NCBI GenBank assembly: GCA_020633825.1
Contig: JACKCV010000001.1
Location: 124,001 to 188,000 of the forward strand
Source of the DNA: Fibrobacteria bacterium
Lineage (GTDB): Bacteria > Fibrobacterota > Fibrobacteria > UBA5070
Direction: 5' to 3'
Length of the DNA: 64,000 bases
Positions 17,537-25,060 of this stretch are shown here, one piece after another (the stretch's first letter is position 1; each line of letters begins with the position of its first letter). Below the pieces are notes generated by a model. The model searched no databases. It was not told the DNA's origin and saw only the letters and a list, made by a program, of their open reading frames with translations. The position numbers and the translations under genes were made by a program.

Positions 17537-18069
17537 GCGGGCATCTCCGTGCCCAGCGCCAGCGCCATCTGCGCGAGGTGGTGCTCTCCGTGCCAGGCGT
17601 AGATCGCCACCTGCTGGAACAGGGAAAAATCCTCGTTCCGTTCGGGGTGGTGGAAACTCCGCTTCCATTGATCCGGGGAGAGGCTTCCCAGCAGACGCAC
17701 CCATCGACCATGCAGGGCGGCCAGGAAGACCTGGGCCGACCTCACCTCCTCGATGGAGCATTCCCCGGTCGCGACCCACTCGTTCTCGTCGTAGGGCTTG
17801 ATGTGGGGAAGGGTCTCGCAGAGGGCGTATTTGCACCGCAGGTAGCTGTGTAGGTGGCTGTCGACGAGATGGTGCACGATCTGGGCGACGGACCATCCTC
17901 CCGGTCGATAGGAATTTCCCATCTGGAGGGTGGGGACCGCGTGAAGCAGGCGATCGATCCGCTCCGGCAGGGCGGCCACCACCACGAGATCGAGGGCGAC
18001 TTGCCGGGATTGGAACTCGGTGCGCCGCGGTTCCTCCTGTTCGAGAACACGACGGGGATCGAGGTTCAT
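17533..18069 (-). CDS. DinB/YfiT-like putative metal-dependent hydrolase
   Basis: A 178-residue four-helix-bundle protein of the DinB superfamily, closest in pattern to YfiT. The metal-binding histidines are in QIVHHLVDSHLHSYLR and YAWHGEHHLAQM, the standard H-x-x-x-H arrangement. Relatives include bacillithiol/mycothiol-dependent transferases. The frame remains open upstream to 18240, but the ATG at 18069 gives the usual N-terminus. It heads a two-gene unit with the cupin gene. Confidence 0.85.
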   Translation of the reverse strand: MNLDPRRVLEQEEPRRTEFQSRQVALDLVVVAALPERIDRLLHAVPTLQMGNSYRPGGWSVAQIVHHLVDSHLHSYLRCKYALCETLPHIKPYDENEWVATGECSIEEVRSAQVFLAALHGRWVRLLGSLSPDQWKRSFHHPERNEDFSLFQQVAIYAWHGEHHLAQMALALGTEMPA

Positions 18070-18316
18070 GAGCGTCCTCCCTGGGTTCGACGATTCCTGG
18101 AATTGGGGGGTGGGTGGAGATTCCAATGTATTCGCATTGGGAATTTCCGGACCCCCGCTTGCCAAGGAATCGGGGCTTTGAACTTTGCATGCCTCAACGG
18201 AGAGGCGCGCAAGGATTTTGCCGTTTTCCGAAACCTCCACGAAGGTGGATCGATGGAGACTCGCAACTCATTACCTTTTTCTCTCGCTCCCGCCTTTCCT
18301 TACGAGGTTCCTCCCG

Positions 18317-20920
18317 ATGCTCCCCCCCCCCCCCCGCAATTGTCGTGCATGTCTCCTCGCCATGGGAGTTCTACTGACCCTTCCTGTTGGTGGGCTGGCA
18401 CTTCCCCTCGTCATGGGTACACCTCCCGGGTGGGATACCTTGGGAATCGATCCTCGCTTGTTGGCCTTTGGCCTGTATGCGAAGGAGGATTTGAAGATCA
18501 ATGACGGCGTCAAGATTCGTCCCTGGCGCATGGGGACGGGTGGCGACCTTCGAATGGGTACGGGAAGTACGGCCAACGCGTATGCGTTTGTTGGAGGGGA
18601 TGCGAGCTGGGGTAGGGCCTCGGGGGTTTTTGGCGATATGCGGTTGGCCGGAAGCCTCCATTTGCTGGATGGAGGTGTAGTGCGTGGGGCAGTGGTCGCT
18701 GAGCCAATCATGGAACTGCCGACTCTGGGCTGGACACCGCTCGACGTGCCTTCCAATGACTTCCTGTTTGTGGAAGCTGGCCAAACGAAGGAGCTGAAAT
18801 CCACCGATCCATACCCGCGGAGCGTGACCGTTCGTTCCAACGGAACATTGGTTCTCCAAGGCGGGAATTTCCAATTCCGCAGCCTTGTGATGAATGCCGG
18901 AGCGAAGCTTGTACTCCGCCCCACAGACGACCCCCTCGAGCCCGCAAGCCTTCGCATCGATGTGTCGAGCGAATTCATCGTGGATTACGCGAGGATGTCC
19001 ACTCTTGAAGGTCTCGATGGTCGATCCATCCTGTGGCGATACGGAGGAACAAACGAAATTCATCTGAATGGAGGAGCGCAGTTCCTGGGAACTCTCGCGG
19101 CACCGAATGCCAAGGTTTCCTTTTCGTCTGCAGCCGCATTTCAAGGATCCTTGTGGGCAAAAAGCGTGGAATTCCATCAATACAACGGATCCATCCAATT
19201 TCTGCCCTTCACGGGCGATGATCGAAATTTCGACGGCGATACCGACGGCGATGGTGTCGCGGATAGCGTCGAGTTTCGTCTGGGAACAGATCCCCTGCTG
19301 GCCGACACCGACGGAGATGGCTACTCGGATGGCTTGGAAATCATCGGCCGTTCGGGGTTGATGGGAGCGAACAACGGAGTGAGCGCCTGGCCGGAGCACT
19401 ATGCCCATTCATGGGGATGGGCCATCGATACCACGCGCCGAGATCTGTTCAATCCGCTGAGGCGAGACCAGTTCCTCCGCGTTGTTTGGCAAAGCCGCGA
19501 CGAGATCGAGGGCATGAAGACGGCGAGGAGGGATAGCTACGACCCGGAGACCAAAACGTGCCGGGAGGTATCCAAATATCGGCCGACACCCCTATGGGGG
19601 GATTTTCGGGAAGCATGGACCGACAGCGGTTATCTGGATCAGTTGGTTCGAGAATTCTCCGACTCGGAGGGGAAGCCTCTGGTGCCAGCGCCGCACTTGT
19701 CCCGGATGCCGGAGTACACCGTGAACCTTCACATCGATGCCGGTCCAGGCGCGGTACGGAACCTTCCTTCGGAGTTGGTACGATTGGGTGGCGAAGTCCT
19801 GGTGGCCCAAGGTGGTGCGAATGCAGGTGCCGGTCCCTACGACTTCGATCTCGATGGCGATGGAGCCTTTTCAGCAGCAGGATGGGCCTATCCGGACACC
19901 AGTTGTGACGGGGTTGTCACCCCGAAGCTGGGGAAGAATGAACGGGTGGACCTTTTGGAACGGTTGTTTGGTGGATGGGATACCGACCCATTCCGGGATT
20001 GCTGGACACTTGCCATCGGATATGGTGCCAATGCGGCCAATGTCGCCATGGAGAAGGCGGCGGCGATCGACCACGTGTACCTTCCGGCGCAAGTTCAAAC
20101 CACGTGGTCTCTTCGGAAGACTTTGCTGCATGAGTACGGGCATTCCATCGGGCTCAGTCATCCTCGCTGGCAGGATAGCGCCAACCACGCCACCGGCACG
20201 TCACTTCTTGGCAATGGCGTGATGAACTACGCGTACCTTGGTGGCCAGTATCAACGTTGCAATCTGACCCAGGGTGCGACGTGGAATGATTCCCGTTGGT
20301 GCGGGCCGCATCCCCCTTCGAATGCAGGAGTCTTCAGAAACTGGTATCCTGACATGAGTTCCTTGTGGTTCAGTGTGACTTGGTGGAGAAACGATGAACT
20401 TCTACAGAGCGAGAGAAATCGGCTGGCAACTTCCGATGACGTCCTCATCTCCTGGGAGTCCGGACCCCTGAATCCCTCGACCGGATTCCGCCAGCCTCGG
20501 GAATTCTTTGCCATGCAAGATCTCCATTTCTCACGTGGCCTGTATTGCACCCTCCACCTGGACTCCTTGGTGGAAAGTGACGGCATCTCCGTGTGCCGGA
20601 CCCCGCATGGGGACACCTTGGCCGTCCCTGTGAAGGGGACACCTATCGACTGGAACCAGAATGGGATCATCGATGACTTGCCCATTGATCTCTGGGGACA
20701 GGATGGGGAACTTGCGATCCCTTGGTTCCAGGTGTTTACCGCCCACGACGCGATCCCCCCGGGGAGAGTTTTCGCGTACCACTTGCAGTCCGACGAAAAT
20801 GATTGGGTGGTGTGGAAAAACGAGACGGTGCCGTTCATTGGAGTGGGGGGTTACAAGATCCCTCATATTGTAGGCTTGCCGGATTTTGGCTGGGATCTCA
20901 AACATATGGCGGACTGGTGA
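18317..20920 (+). CDS. Secreted zinc metalloprotease with thrombospondin type 3 repeats
   Basis: An 867-residue exported protein. A signal peptide (hydrophobic core MGVLLTLPVGGLALPLV at about 16-35) is followed by a beta-rich region, then calcium-binding thrombospondin type 3 repeats (DTDGDGVADSVEF, DTDGDGYSDGLEI). A zincin site HEYGHSIGLSH is at residues 605-615 (HExxHxxGxxH, metzincin-like), with a possible Met-turn in GVMNYAYLGG. The last ~155 residues (from about 714) form a module that is duplicated twice more downstream, plus a short fragment. The ATG at 18317 is chosen for its Shine-Dalgarno (GAGG) and signal peptide; longer starts to 18185 are possible. A 13-C run begins five bases into the frame. 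The stop overlaps the next gene (TGATG). The substrate is unknown. Confidence 0.8.
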   Translation: MLPPPPRNCRACLLAMGVLLTLPVGGLALPLVMGTPPGWDTLGIDPRLLAFGLYAKEDLKINDGVKIRPWRMGTGGDLRMGTGSTANAYAFVGGDASWGRASGVFGDMRLAGSLHLLDGGVVRGAVVAEPIMELPTLGWTPLDVPSNDFLFVEAGQTKELKSTDPYPRSVTVRSNGTLVLQGGNFQFRSLVMNAGAKLVLRPTDDPLEPASLRIDVSSEFIVDYARMSTLEGLDGRSILWRYGGTNEIHLNGGAQFLGTLAAPNAKVSFSSAAAFQGSLWAKSVEFHQYNGSIQFLPFTGDDRNFDGDTDGDGVADSVEFRLGTDPLLADTDGDGYSDGLEIIGRSGLMGANNGVSAWPEHYAHSWGWAIDTTRRDLFNPLRRDQFLRVVWQSRDEIEGMKTARRDSYDPETKTCREVSKYRPTPLWGDFREAWTDSGYLDQLVREFSDSEGKPLVPAPHLSRMPEYTVNLHIDAGPGAVRNLPSELVRLGGEVLVAQGGANAGAGPYDFDLDGDGAFSAAGWAYPDTSCDGVVTPKLGKNERVDLLERLFGGWDTDPFRDCWTLAIGYGANAANVAMEKAAAIDHVYLPAQVQTTWSLRKTLLHEYGHSIGLSHPRWQDSANHATGTSLLGNGVMNYAYLGGQYQRCNLTQGATWNDSRWCGPHPPSNAGVFRNWYPDMSSLWFSVTWWRNDELLQSERNRLATSDDVLISWESGPLNPSTGFRQPREFFAMQDLHFSRGLYCTLHLDSLVESDGISVCRTPHGDTLAVPVKGTPIDWNQNGIIDDLPIDLWGQDGELAIPWFQVFTAHDAIPPGRVFAYHLQSDENDWVVWKNETVPFIGVGGYKIPHIVGLPDFGWDLKHMADW
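18322..18334 (+). repeat. Homopolymeric C13 tract at the start of the metalloprotease
   Basis: Thirteen consecutive C lie directly after ATGCT, inside codons 2-7 of the metalloprotease. Tracts of this length are prone to polymerase slippage, and a change of one or two bases would shift the frame. The ATG at codon 16 (MGVLLTLP) lies in the same frame downstream and could allow reinitiation with the signal peptide intact. Confidence 0.75.
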
Positions 20921-21630
20921 TGACCTTCACGACCTTGATTCTTCCTCTGGCGTTCCATTCCGCAATGGTTTTTGGAAGTGGTTTCCCCAAGGATTCTACG
21001 GATTCTTGGTGCTCCATGTTGCCCGCAGAATACCATGTATATAAGTGCCTCCCCAATCCTTGGGGCTCGGGAAGCGTGAGTCAATTCTACAGATTTCCTG
21101 ACACGTCTTTGATCCAGGGATGTTTGACAGACGGGTTTGGCGAAAGATTCGAGCCGGATGCATGGGTCAATGCAGGCGGAGGTCCTCCGTACCTCCCTCG
21201 TTTGAGTCTGGATCAAGACAAATTTTGCCTTGATGGATGGATGGGCTTGGTTGTAAATCGAGCAAACCCCGGTGATTCCATAGATATCGAATTCAAAATG
21301 ATTCCCTCCGATACAGTGGCTTCAGATACGATCCGTGGCTGGTTCAAGGCGTACTATCGAGGGGAAATCATCGATCCAGGATACGTCAAGACATCTCGAA
21401 AAAGCATTTCGAAAAGTTTCCGTCATACCAACTCAGGCATCATTGTTCCAAGGATTTGGCAAGGCCCCTACCGCCTCCTCGACCTCAAGGGACGCACCCT
21501 CCCTTTGCGCACCTCCCACGAAGGCGACCAAATTCGCCTCCTGCCGGCCACCGTCCTTCCACCTGGTCTCTATCGCCTGGTCTGGCCAGGTGGCTCCACT
21601 GGATTCCTGGTCCCCTCCAAACCTCGGTGA
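20920..21630 (+). CDS. Small secreted cysteine-containing protein, array copy 1
   Basis: A 236-residue protein translated from the ATG that overlaps the metalloprotease stop (TGATG). A signal peptide (MTFTTLILPLAFHSAMVFG) precedes a domain starting GSGFPKDST with four Cys conserved in all three copies (DSWC, YKC, QGC and FCLDG in this copy). The last ~60 residues (GPYRLLDLKGRTLPLRTSHE through the GLYRLVWPGG segment) are a beta-rich C-terminal domain of the kind found at the end of many secreted proteins in this lineage. The function is not recognised. Coupling to the protease suggests a partner, chaperone or inhibitor, which is inference. Confidence 0.75.
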   Translation: MTFTTLILPLAFHSAMVFGSGFPKDSTDSWCSMLPAEYHVYKCLPNPWGSGSVSQFYRFPDTSLIQGCLTDGFGERFEPDAWVNAGGGPPYLPRLSLDQDKFCLDGWMGLVVNRANPGDSIDIEFKMIPSDTVASDTIRGWFKAYYRGEIIDPGYVKTSRKSISKSFRHTNSGIIVPRIWQGPYRLLDLKGRTLPLRTSHEGDQIRLLPATVLPPGLYRLVWPGGSTGFLVPSKPR

Positions 21631-21635
21631 CCCGG

Positions 21636-22108
21636 GAGTCCGGACCACTGAATCCCTCGACCGGATTCCGCCAGCCTCGGGAATTCTTTGCCATGCAAGA
21701 TCTCCATTTCTCACGTGGCCTGTACTGCACCCTCCACCTGGACTCCTTGGTGGAAAGTGACGGCCTCTCCGTGTGCCGGACCTCGCATGGTGACACCTTG
21801 GACGTCCCTGTGAAGGGGGCGCCTATCGACTGGAGCCAGAATGGAATCATCGATGACATGCCCATGGATCTCTGGGGACAGGATGGGGAACTTGCGATCC
21901 CTTGGTTCCAGGTGTTTACCGCCCACGACGCGATCCCCCCGGGAGAGTTTTCGCGTACCACTTGCAGTCCGACGAAAATGATTGGGTGGTGTGGAAAAAC
22001 GAGACGGTGCCGTTTCTAGGAATCGAAGAAGTGAAGGACCACCGTACAGGATTCATTGTGGGAACGGATGACAGACGACAAGACGTAAAGAAGGTGGTGA
22101 ATTGGTGA
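21636..22108 (+). pseudogene. Orphan copy of the metalloprotease C-terminal module, frameshifted
   Basis: This segment repeats the protease C-terminal module (GPLNPSTGFRQPREFFAM onward) with over 90% visible identity, but has no catalytic part. One G is missing at 21941 (GGG instead of GGGG in copies 1 and 3), which breaks the frame. The downstream frame resumes and ends at 22108 with a different 25-residue tail. It has no credible start of its own. The junction to the next small gene (GTGA at 22105-22108) is preserved. Confidence 0.8.
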
Positions 22109-22818
22109 TCGCAGCGCTAATTCTCTCTCTATTGCCCTCGACATCGCAAGTATTTGGTAGCGGGTTTCCGAAGGATTCGACAACCGCTTGGTGTGACAAA
22201 TTGCCGTATCAGGAAGCCATCTACAAGTGTTTCCCCAATCCGTGGGGAAGCAGTGCCACCCATGTGTTCATTCGTTTCCCCGATACCTCGATTGTCGGAG
22301 GTTGCCTGACCGGGACATCCAACGTAGGCGACAAGCTTTATCCAGAGGAATGGATTTTTATTGGTGGACATGCGCCTTTCCTTCCAAGGATCACCTTCGA
22401 CCAGAGCAAAGAATGCCTCGATGGATACCTCGGTTTGGTGATCAACCATGCGGCACCAGGGGATTCGATTGATTTGGAATTCTGGATGACGCCAAGAGAT
22501 ACGGTCGTCTCCGACACGATCCGTGGCTGGTTCAAGGCCTACTACCGAGGAGACCTGATTGGTTCCACTGGCATTCCCCTTCGTGGCGAATCTTCCCCTC
22601 GCTCGGTGCTCTGGACTCCGTCAGGCGTGATCCTTCCTTCGAGTTGGCAAGGCCCCTACCGCCTCTTCGACCTCAAGGGGCGCTCCTTCCCCTTGCGCAC
22701 CTCCCACGAAGGCGACAAAATTCGCCTCCAGCCGGCCACCGTCCTTCCACCTGGACTCTATCGCCTGGTCTGGCCAGGTGGCTCATCCGGAATCCTGGTC
22801 CCCTCCAAACCTCGGTGA
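22105..22818 (+). CDS. Small secreted cysteine-containing protein, array copy 2
   Basis: A 237-residue homologue of the 20920 gene. It starts with the GTG that overlaps the preceding stop (GTGA). Signal peptide (VIAALILSLLPSTSQVFG), GSGFPKDST motif, four conserved Cys, and the nearly invariant C-terminal domain (GPYRLFDLKGRSFPLRTSHE). The N-terminal ~170 residues are only about half identical to copies 1 and 3, while the last 60 are almost the same. No function is recognised. Expression may depend on read-through from the protease gene, since the frame before it is broken. Confidence 0.7.
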   Translation: MIAALILSLLPSTSQVFGSGFPKDSTTAWCDKLPYQEAIYKCFPNPWGSSATHVFIRFPDTSIVGGCLTGTSNVGDKLYPEEWIFIGGHAPFLPRITFDQSKECLDGYLGLVINHAAPGDSIDLEFWMTPRDTVVSDTIRGWFKAYYRGDLIGSTGIPLRGESSPRSVLWTPSGVILPSSWQGPYRLFDLKGRSFPLRTSHEGDKIRLQPATVLPPGLYRLVWPGGSSGILVPSKPR

Positions 22819-22823
22819 CCCGG

Positions 22824-23285
22824 GGGTCCGGCACGACCGGATTCCGCCAGCCTCGGGATTTCTTTGCCATGCAAGATCTCCATTTCTCACGTGGCCTGTA
22901 TTGCACCCTCCACCTGGACTCCTTGGTGGAAAGTGACGGCCTCTCCGTGTGCCGGACCTCGCATGGTGACACCTTGGACGTCCCTGTGAAGGGGGCGCCT
23001 ATCGACTGGAACCAGAATGGAATCATCGATGACATGCCCATGGATCTCTGGGGACAGGATGGGGAACTTGCGATCCCTTGGTTCCAGGTGTTTACCGCCC
23101 ACGACGCGATCCCCCCGGGGAGAGTTTTCGCGTACCACTTGCAGTCCGACGAAAATGATTGGGTGGTGTGGAAAAACGAGACGGTGCCGTTTCTAGGAAT
23201 CGAAGAAGTGAAAGAAAAGGCGCCTCCTTTCATCATTCGATTGCCGGACCGCACGCGTGACCTCAAGACAAAGGTGAGATGGTGA
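22824..23285 (+). pseudogene. Orphan copy of the metalloprotease C-terminal module, frame intact
   Basis: The third copy of the ~150-residue module, missing about 10 bp near its start compared with copy 1. The frame is intact from the ATG at 22869 (MQDLHFSRGLY) to the stop at 23285, so a 138-residue protein is possible, but no Shine-Dalgarno or signal peptide is seen and the catalytic domain is absent. The last ~20 residues differ from both other copies. Its stop overlaps the next small gene. I call it a gene fragment because nothing suggests independent translation. Confidence 0.65.
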
Positions 23286-24010
23286 CATTTTTTGGATTAC
23301 TCATTGGCCTATCCTTTTCCTCTCCTCTGGTATTTGGGAGTGGCTATCCGAAGGATTCAACGACATCGTGGTGCAATCGCCCCCCGAGTCAGGACTTTCC
23401 AAAGCAGGAAGTGATCTACGAATGCTTCCCCAATCCATGGGGTTCTGGGAATGTGGAAAGATCCTATCGCTTTCCAGATACCCTACTCCTTGGAGGGTGT
23501 TTGATGGGGAACCACATGGACGACAAATTTGATCCGGACTCTTGGTATTGGAATGCCGGTGGCCCTCCCTACCTTCCACGGATGGTCCTGGACCAGGATG
23601 CCGAGTGCTTGGCGGGCTGGATGGGGCTGGTGGTGAATCGCGCGAAACCTGGTGATTCCATCGACGTGGAGTACAAGATCACACCCACAGACACAGCGGT
23701 TTCAGATACCATCCGTGGCTGGTTCAAGGCCTACTACCGAGGAGACCTGATTGTTTCCACTGGCATTCCCGCTCGTGGCGAATCTTCCCTTCGCTCGATG
23801 CGCTGGACTCCGTCAGGCGTGATCCTTCCTTCGAGTAGGCGAGGCCCCTACCGCCTCTTCGACCTCAAGGGGCGCTCCTTCCCTTTGCGCACCTCCCACG
23901 AAGGCGACCAAATTCGCCTCCTGCCGGCCACCGTCCTTCGACCTGGACTCTATCGCCTGGTCTGGCCAGGTGGCTCATCCGGAATCCTGGTCCCCTCCAA
24001 ACCTCGGTGA
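23279..24010 (+). CDS. Small secreted cysteine-containing protein, array copy 3
   Basis: A 243-residue homologue of the 20920 and 22105 genes. The ATG at 23279 overlaps the stop of the orphan module (ATGGTGA). Signal peptide (MVTFFGLLIGLSFSSPLVFG), then GSGYPKDSTTSWC, the conserved Cys, the SDTIRGWFKAYYRGDLI stretch shared by all copies, and the same C-terminal domain. It carries a short insertion (SQDFPKQ) after the first Cys. Its role is unknown. Confidence 0.7.
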   Translation: MVTFFGLLIGLSFSSPLVFGSGYPKDSTTSWCNRPPSQDFPKQEVIYECFPNPWGSGNVERSYRFPDTLLLGGCLMGNHMDDKFDPDSWYWNAGGPPYLPRMVLDQDAECLAGWMGLVVNRAKPGDSIDVEYKITPTDTAVSDTIRGWFKAYYRGDLIVSTGIPARGESSLRSMRWTPSGVILPSSRRGPYRLFDLKGRSFPLRTSHEGDQIRLLPATVLRPGLYRLVWPGGSSGILVPSKPR

Positions 24011-24015
24011 CCCGG

Positions 24016-24110
24016 GAGTCCGGACCCCTGAACCCCTCGACCGGATTCCGCCAGCCTCGGGATTTCTTTGCCATGCAAGATCTCCATTTCTCACGTGGCC
24101 TGTACTGCAC
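24016..24110 (+). pseudogene. Truncated fourth array unit
   Basis: 95 bp that match the start of the C-terminal module (through TGTACTGCAC), after which similarity ends abruptly at 24110. It marks the right-hand breakpoint of the tandem duplication and has no coding capacity. Confidence 0.8.
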
Positions 24111-25060
24111 GTTCAATCCATCCAGATGAACGAAAAGCCAAAGCGAAGATCTGCCTACTTCGCGCGACAAGGTCAATCCCTAAGGGGTGATGTTGAACGA
24201 GAGGAATGGCCTCAAGGAGCCGGCTCGGAATTGTTTCCGCAGGGGGTGAAGTGCTGGAGGATCGAGGCCGGATGAGGATGATTCGGCGAGACCGCTTCCT
24301 GCTTTTCTTTGCATGCGCTCCAAGTGATTGGAGAGGAGCCTGGTTGCATGGGCATGGCCGGGAATCGACAGCGGGAGAGGGGGCCGAACAACGTTCGCGG
24401 ATTGGATGATGCTGGATGAAGCCCAAAGATCCGGCACAGGCGTTGCCGATTCCAGGGCGGTCGGAAAATCCTGACTCCATCGGTCTCGCAGGTTTCCGCT
24501 GGGAAGCTTCGGTGATCCCCGTTTCCAGATCATACCTCACGACCGCCGAGCATCCACACGACCGGCATGGGGCGACGGATCGGGCCGGACGGATTCGTCG
24601 ATCACCAGTTTCTGTCCATGGCGCATCTCGGCGAGGCGATCGGCATGGTGTGTCGCGTGGGGATTCCATGCGCAAGGAGATGTCTCGGCGAGAATTGGTT
24701 CGAACCATCATGGGATGAGTTGGACAAGCGGTTGCTTGGCCGGGGGGGAGCCGACTCGGGGCCCGGCATCGAGGACCTCCTCGACCTGGCGACAAAGGGC
24801 GCAAGGCATTGTGTCCCGACGGGAAACCACACAATTCCGGTCCGCCACATTTCCTCGCAGTTGGGAGATCGACCTCGAGGATTCGTCGATCCGCGGCATT
24901 CCTCCCCTGTTGAAGCCCCTTCAACGGCAATGGACATCGCTCCCTCTGAACGGCGATGAATTCGCCGGATCGCGCCATAGGTTCCTGGAGCGAAGTTCCG
25001 TCTTCCTCCAGATAGGATGGTCCGGAATCTTCCCAATCCACGCGAACCATTGGGGATCCC
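24111..25060. other. 950-bp stretch without a supported gene
   Basis: Between the array breakpoint and the PL11 gene I find only open frames with no signal peptide, motif or Shine-Dalgarno (for example 24567-24959 plus, 24602-25036 minus). Codon composition is unlike the neighbouring genes. It may hold a decayed gene, or long untranslated sequence with the PL11 promoter near its right end. Confidence 0.5.

Larger units (their letters stand above)
20456..24110 (+). repeat. Tandem array of three ~1.18-kb cassettes plus a partial fourth
   Basis: Units begin at 20456, 21636, 22824 and 24016, at periods of 1180, 1188 and 1192 bp. Each begins with GAGTCCGGACC or a close variant and encodes the protease C-terminal module followed by an overlapping small secreted protein. 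The first ~370 bp and the last ~180 bp of each unit are almost identical between copies. The middle, covering the module tail and the first ~170 codons of the small protein, has diverged strongly. The fourth unit stops abruptly at 24110. The first unit is the true end of the metalloprotease gene. Confidence 0.9.

Noticed and set aside
20456..24110. The array considered as CRISPR or a phage-derived repeat
   Set aside because: The units are >1 kb, coding, and lack short direct repeats with spacers or any phage gene.
24567..24959. A plus-strand frame of 130 codons that looks partly protein-like
   Set aside because: No Shine-Dalgarno, signal or recognisable motif, and an overlapping minus-strand frame is equally open. 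Left as unassigned sequence.
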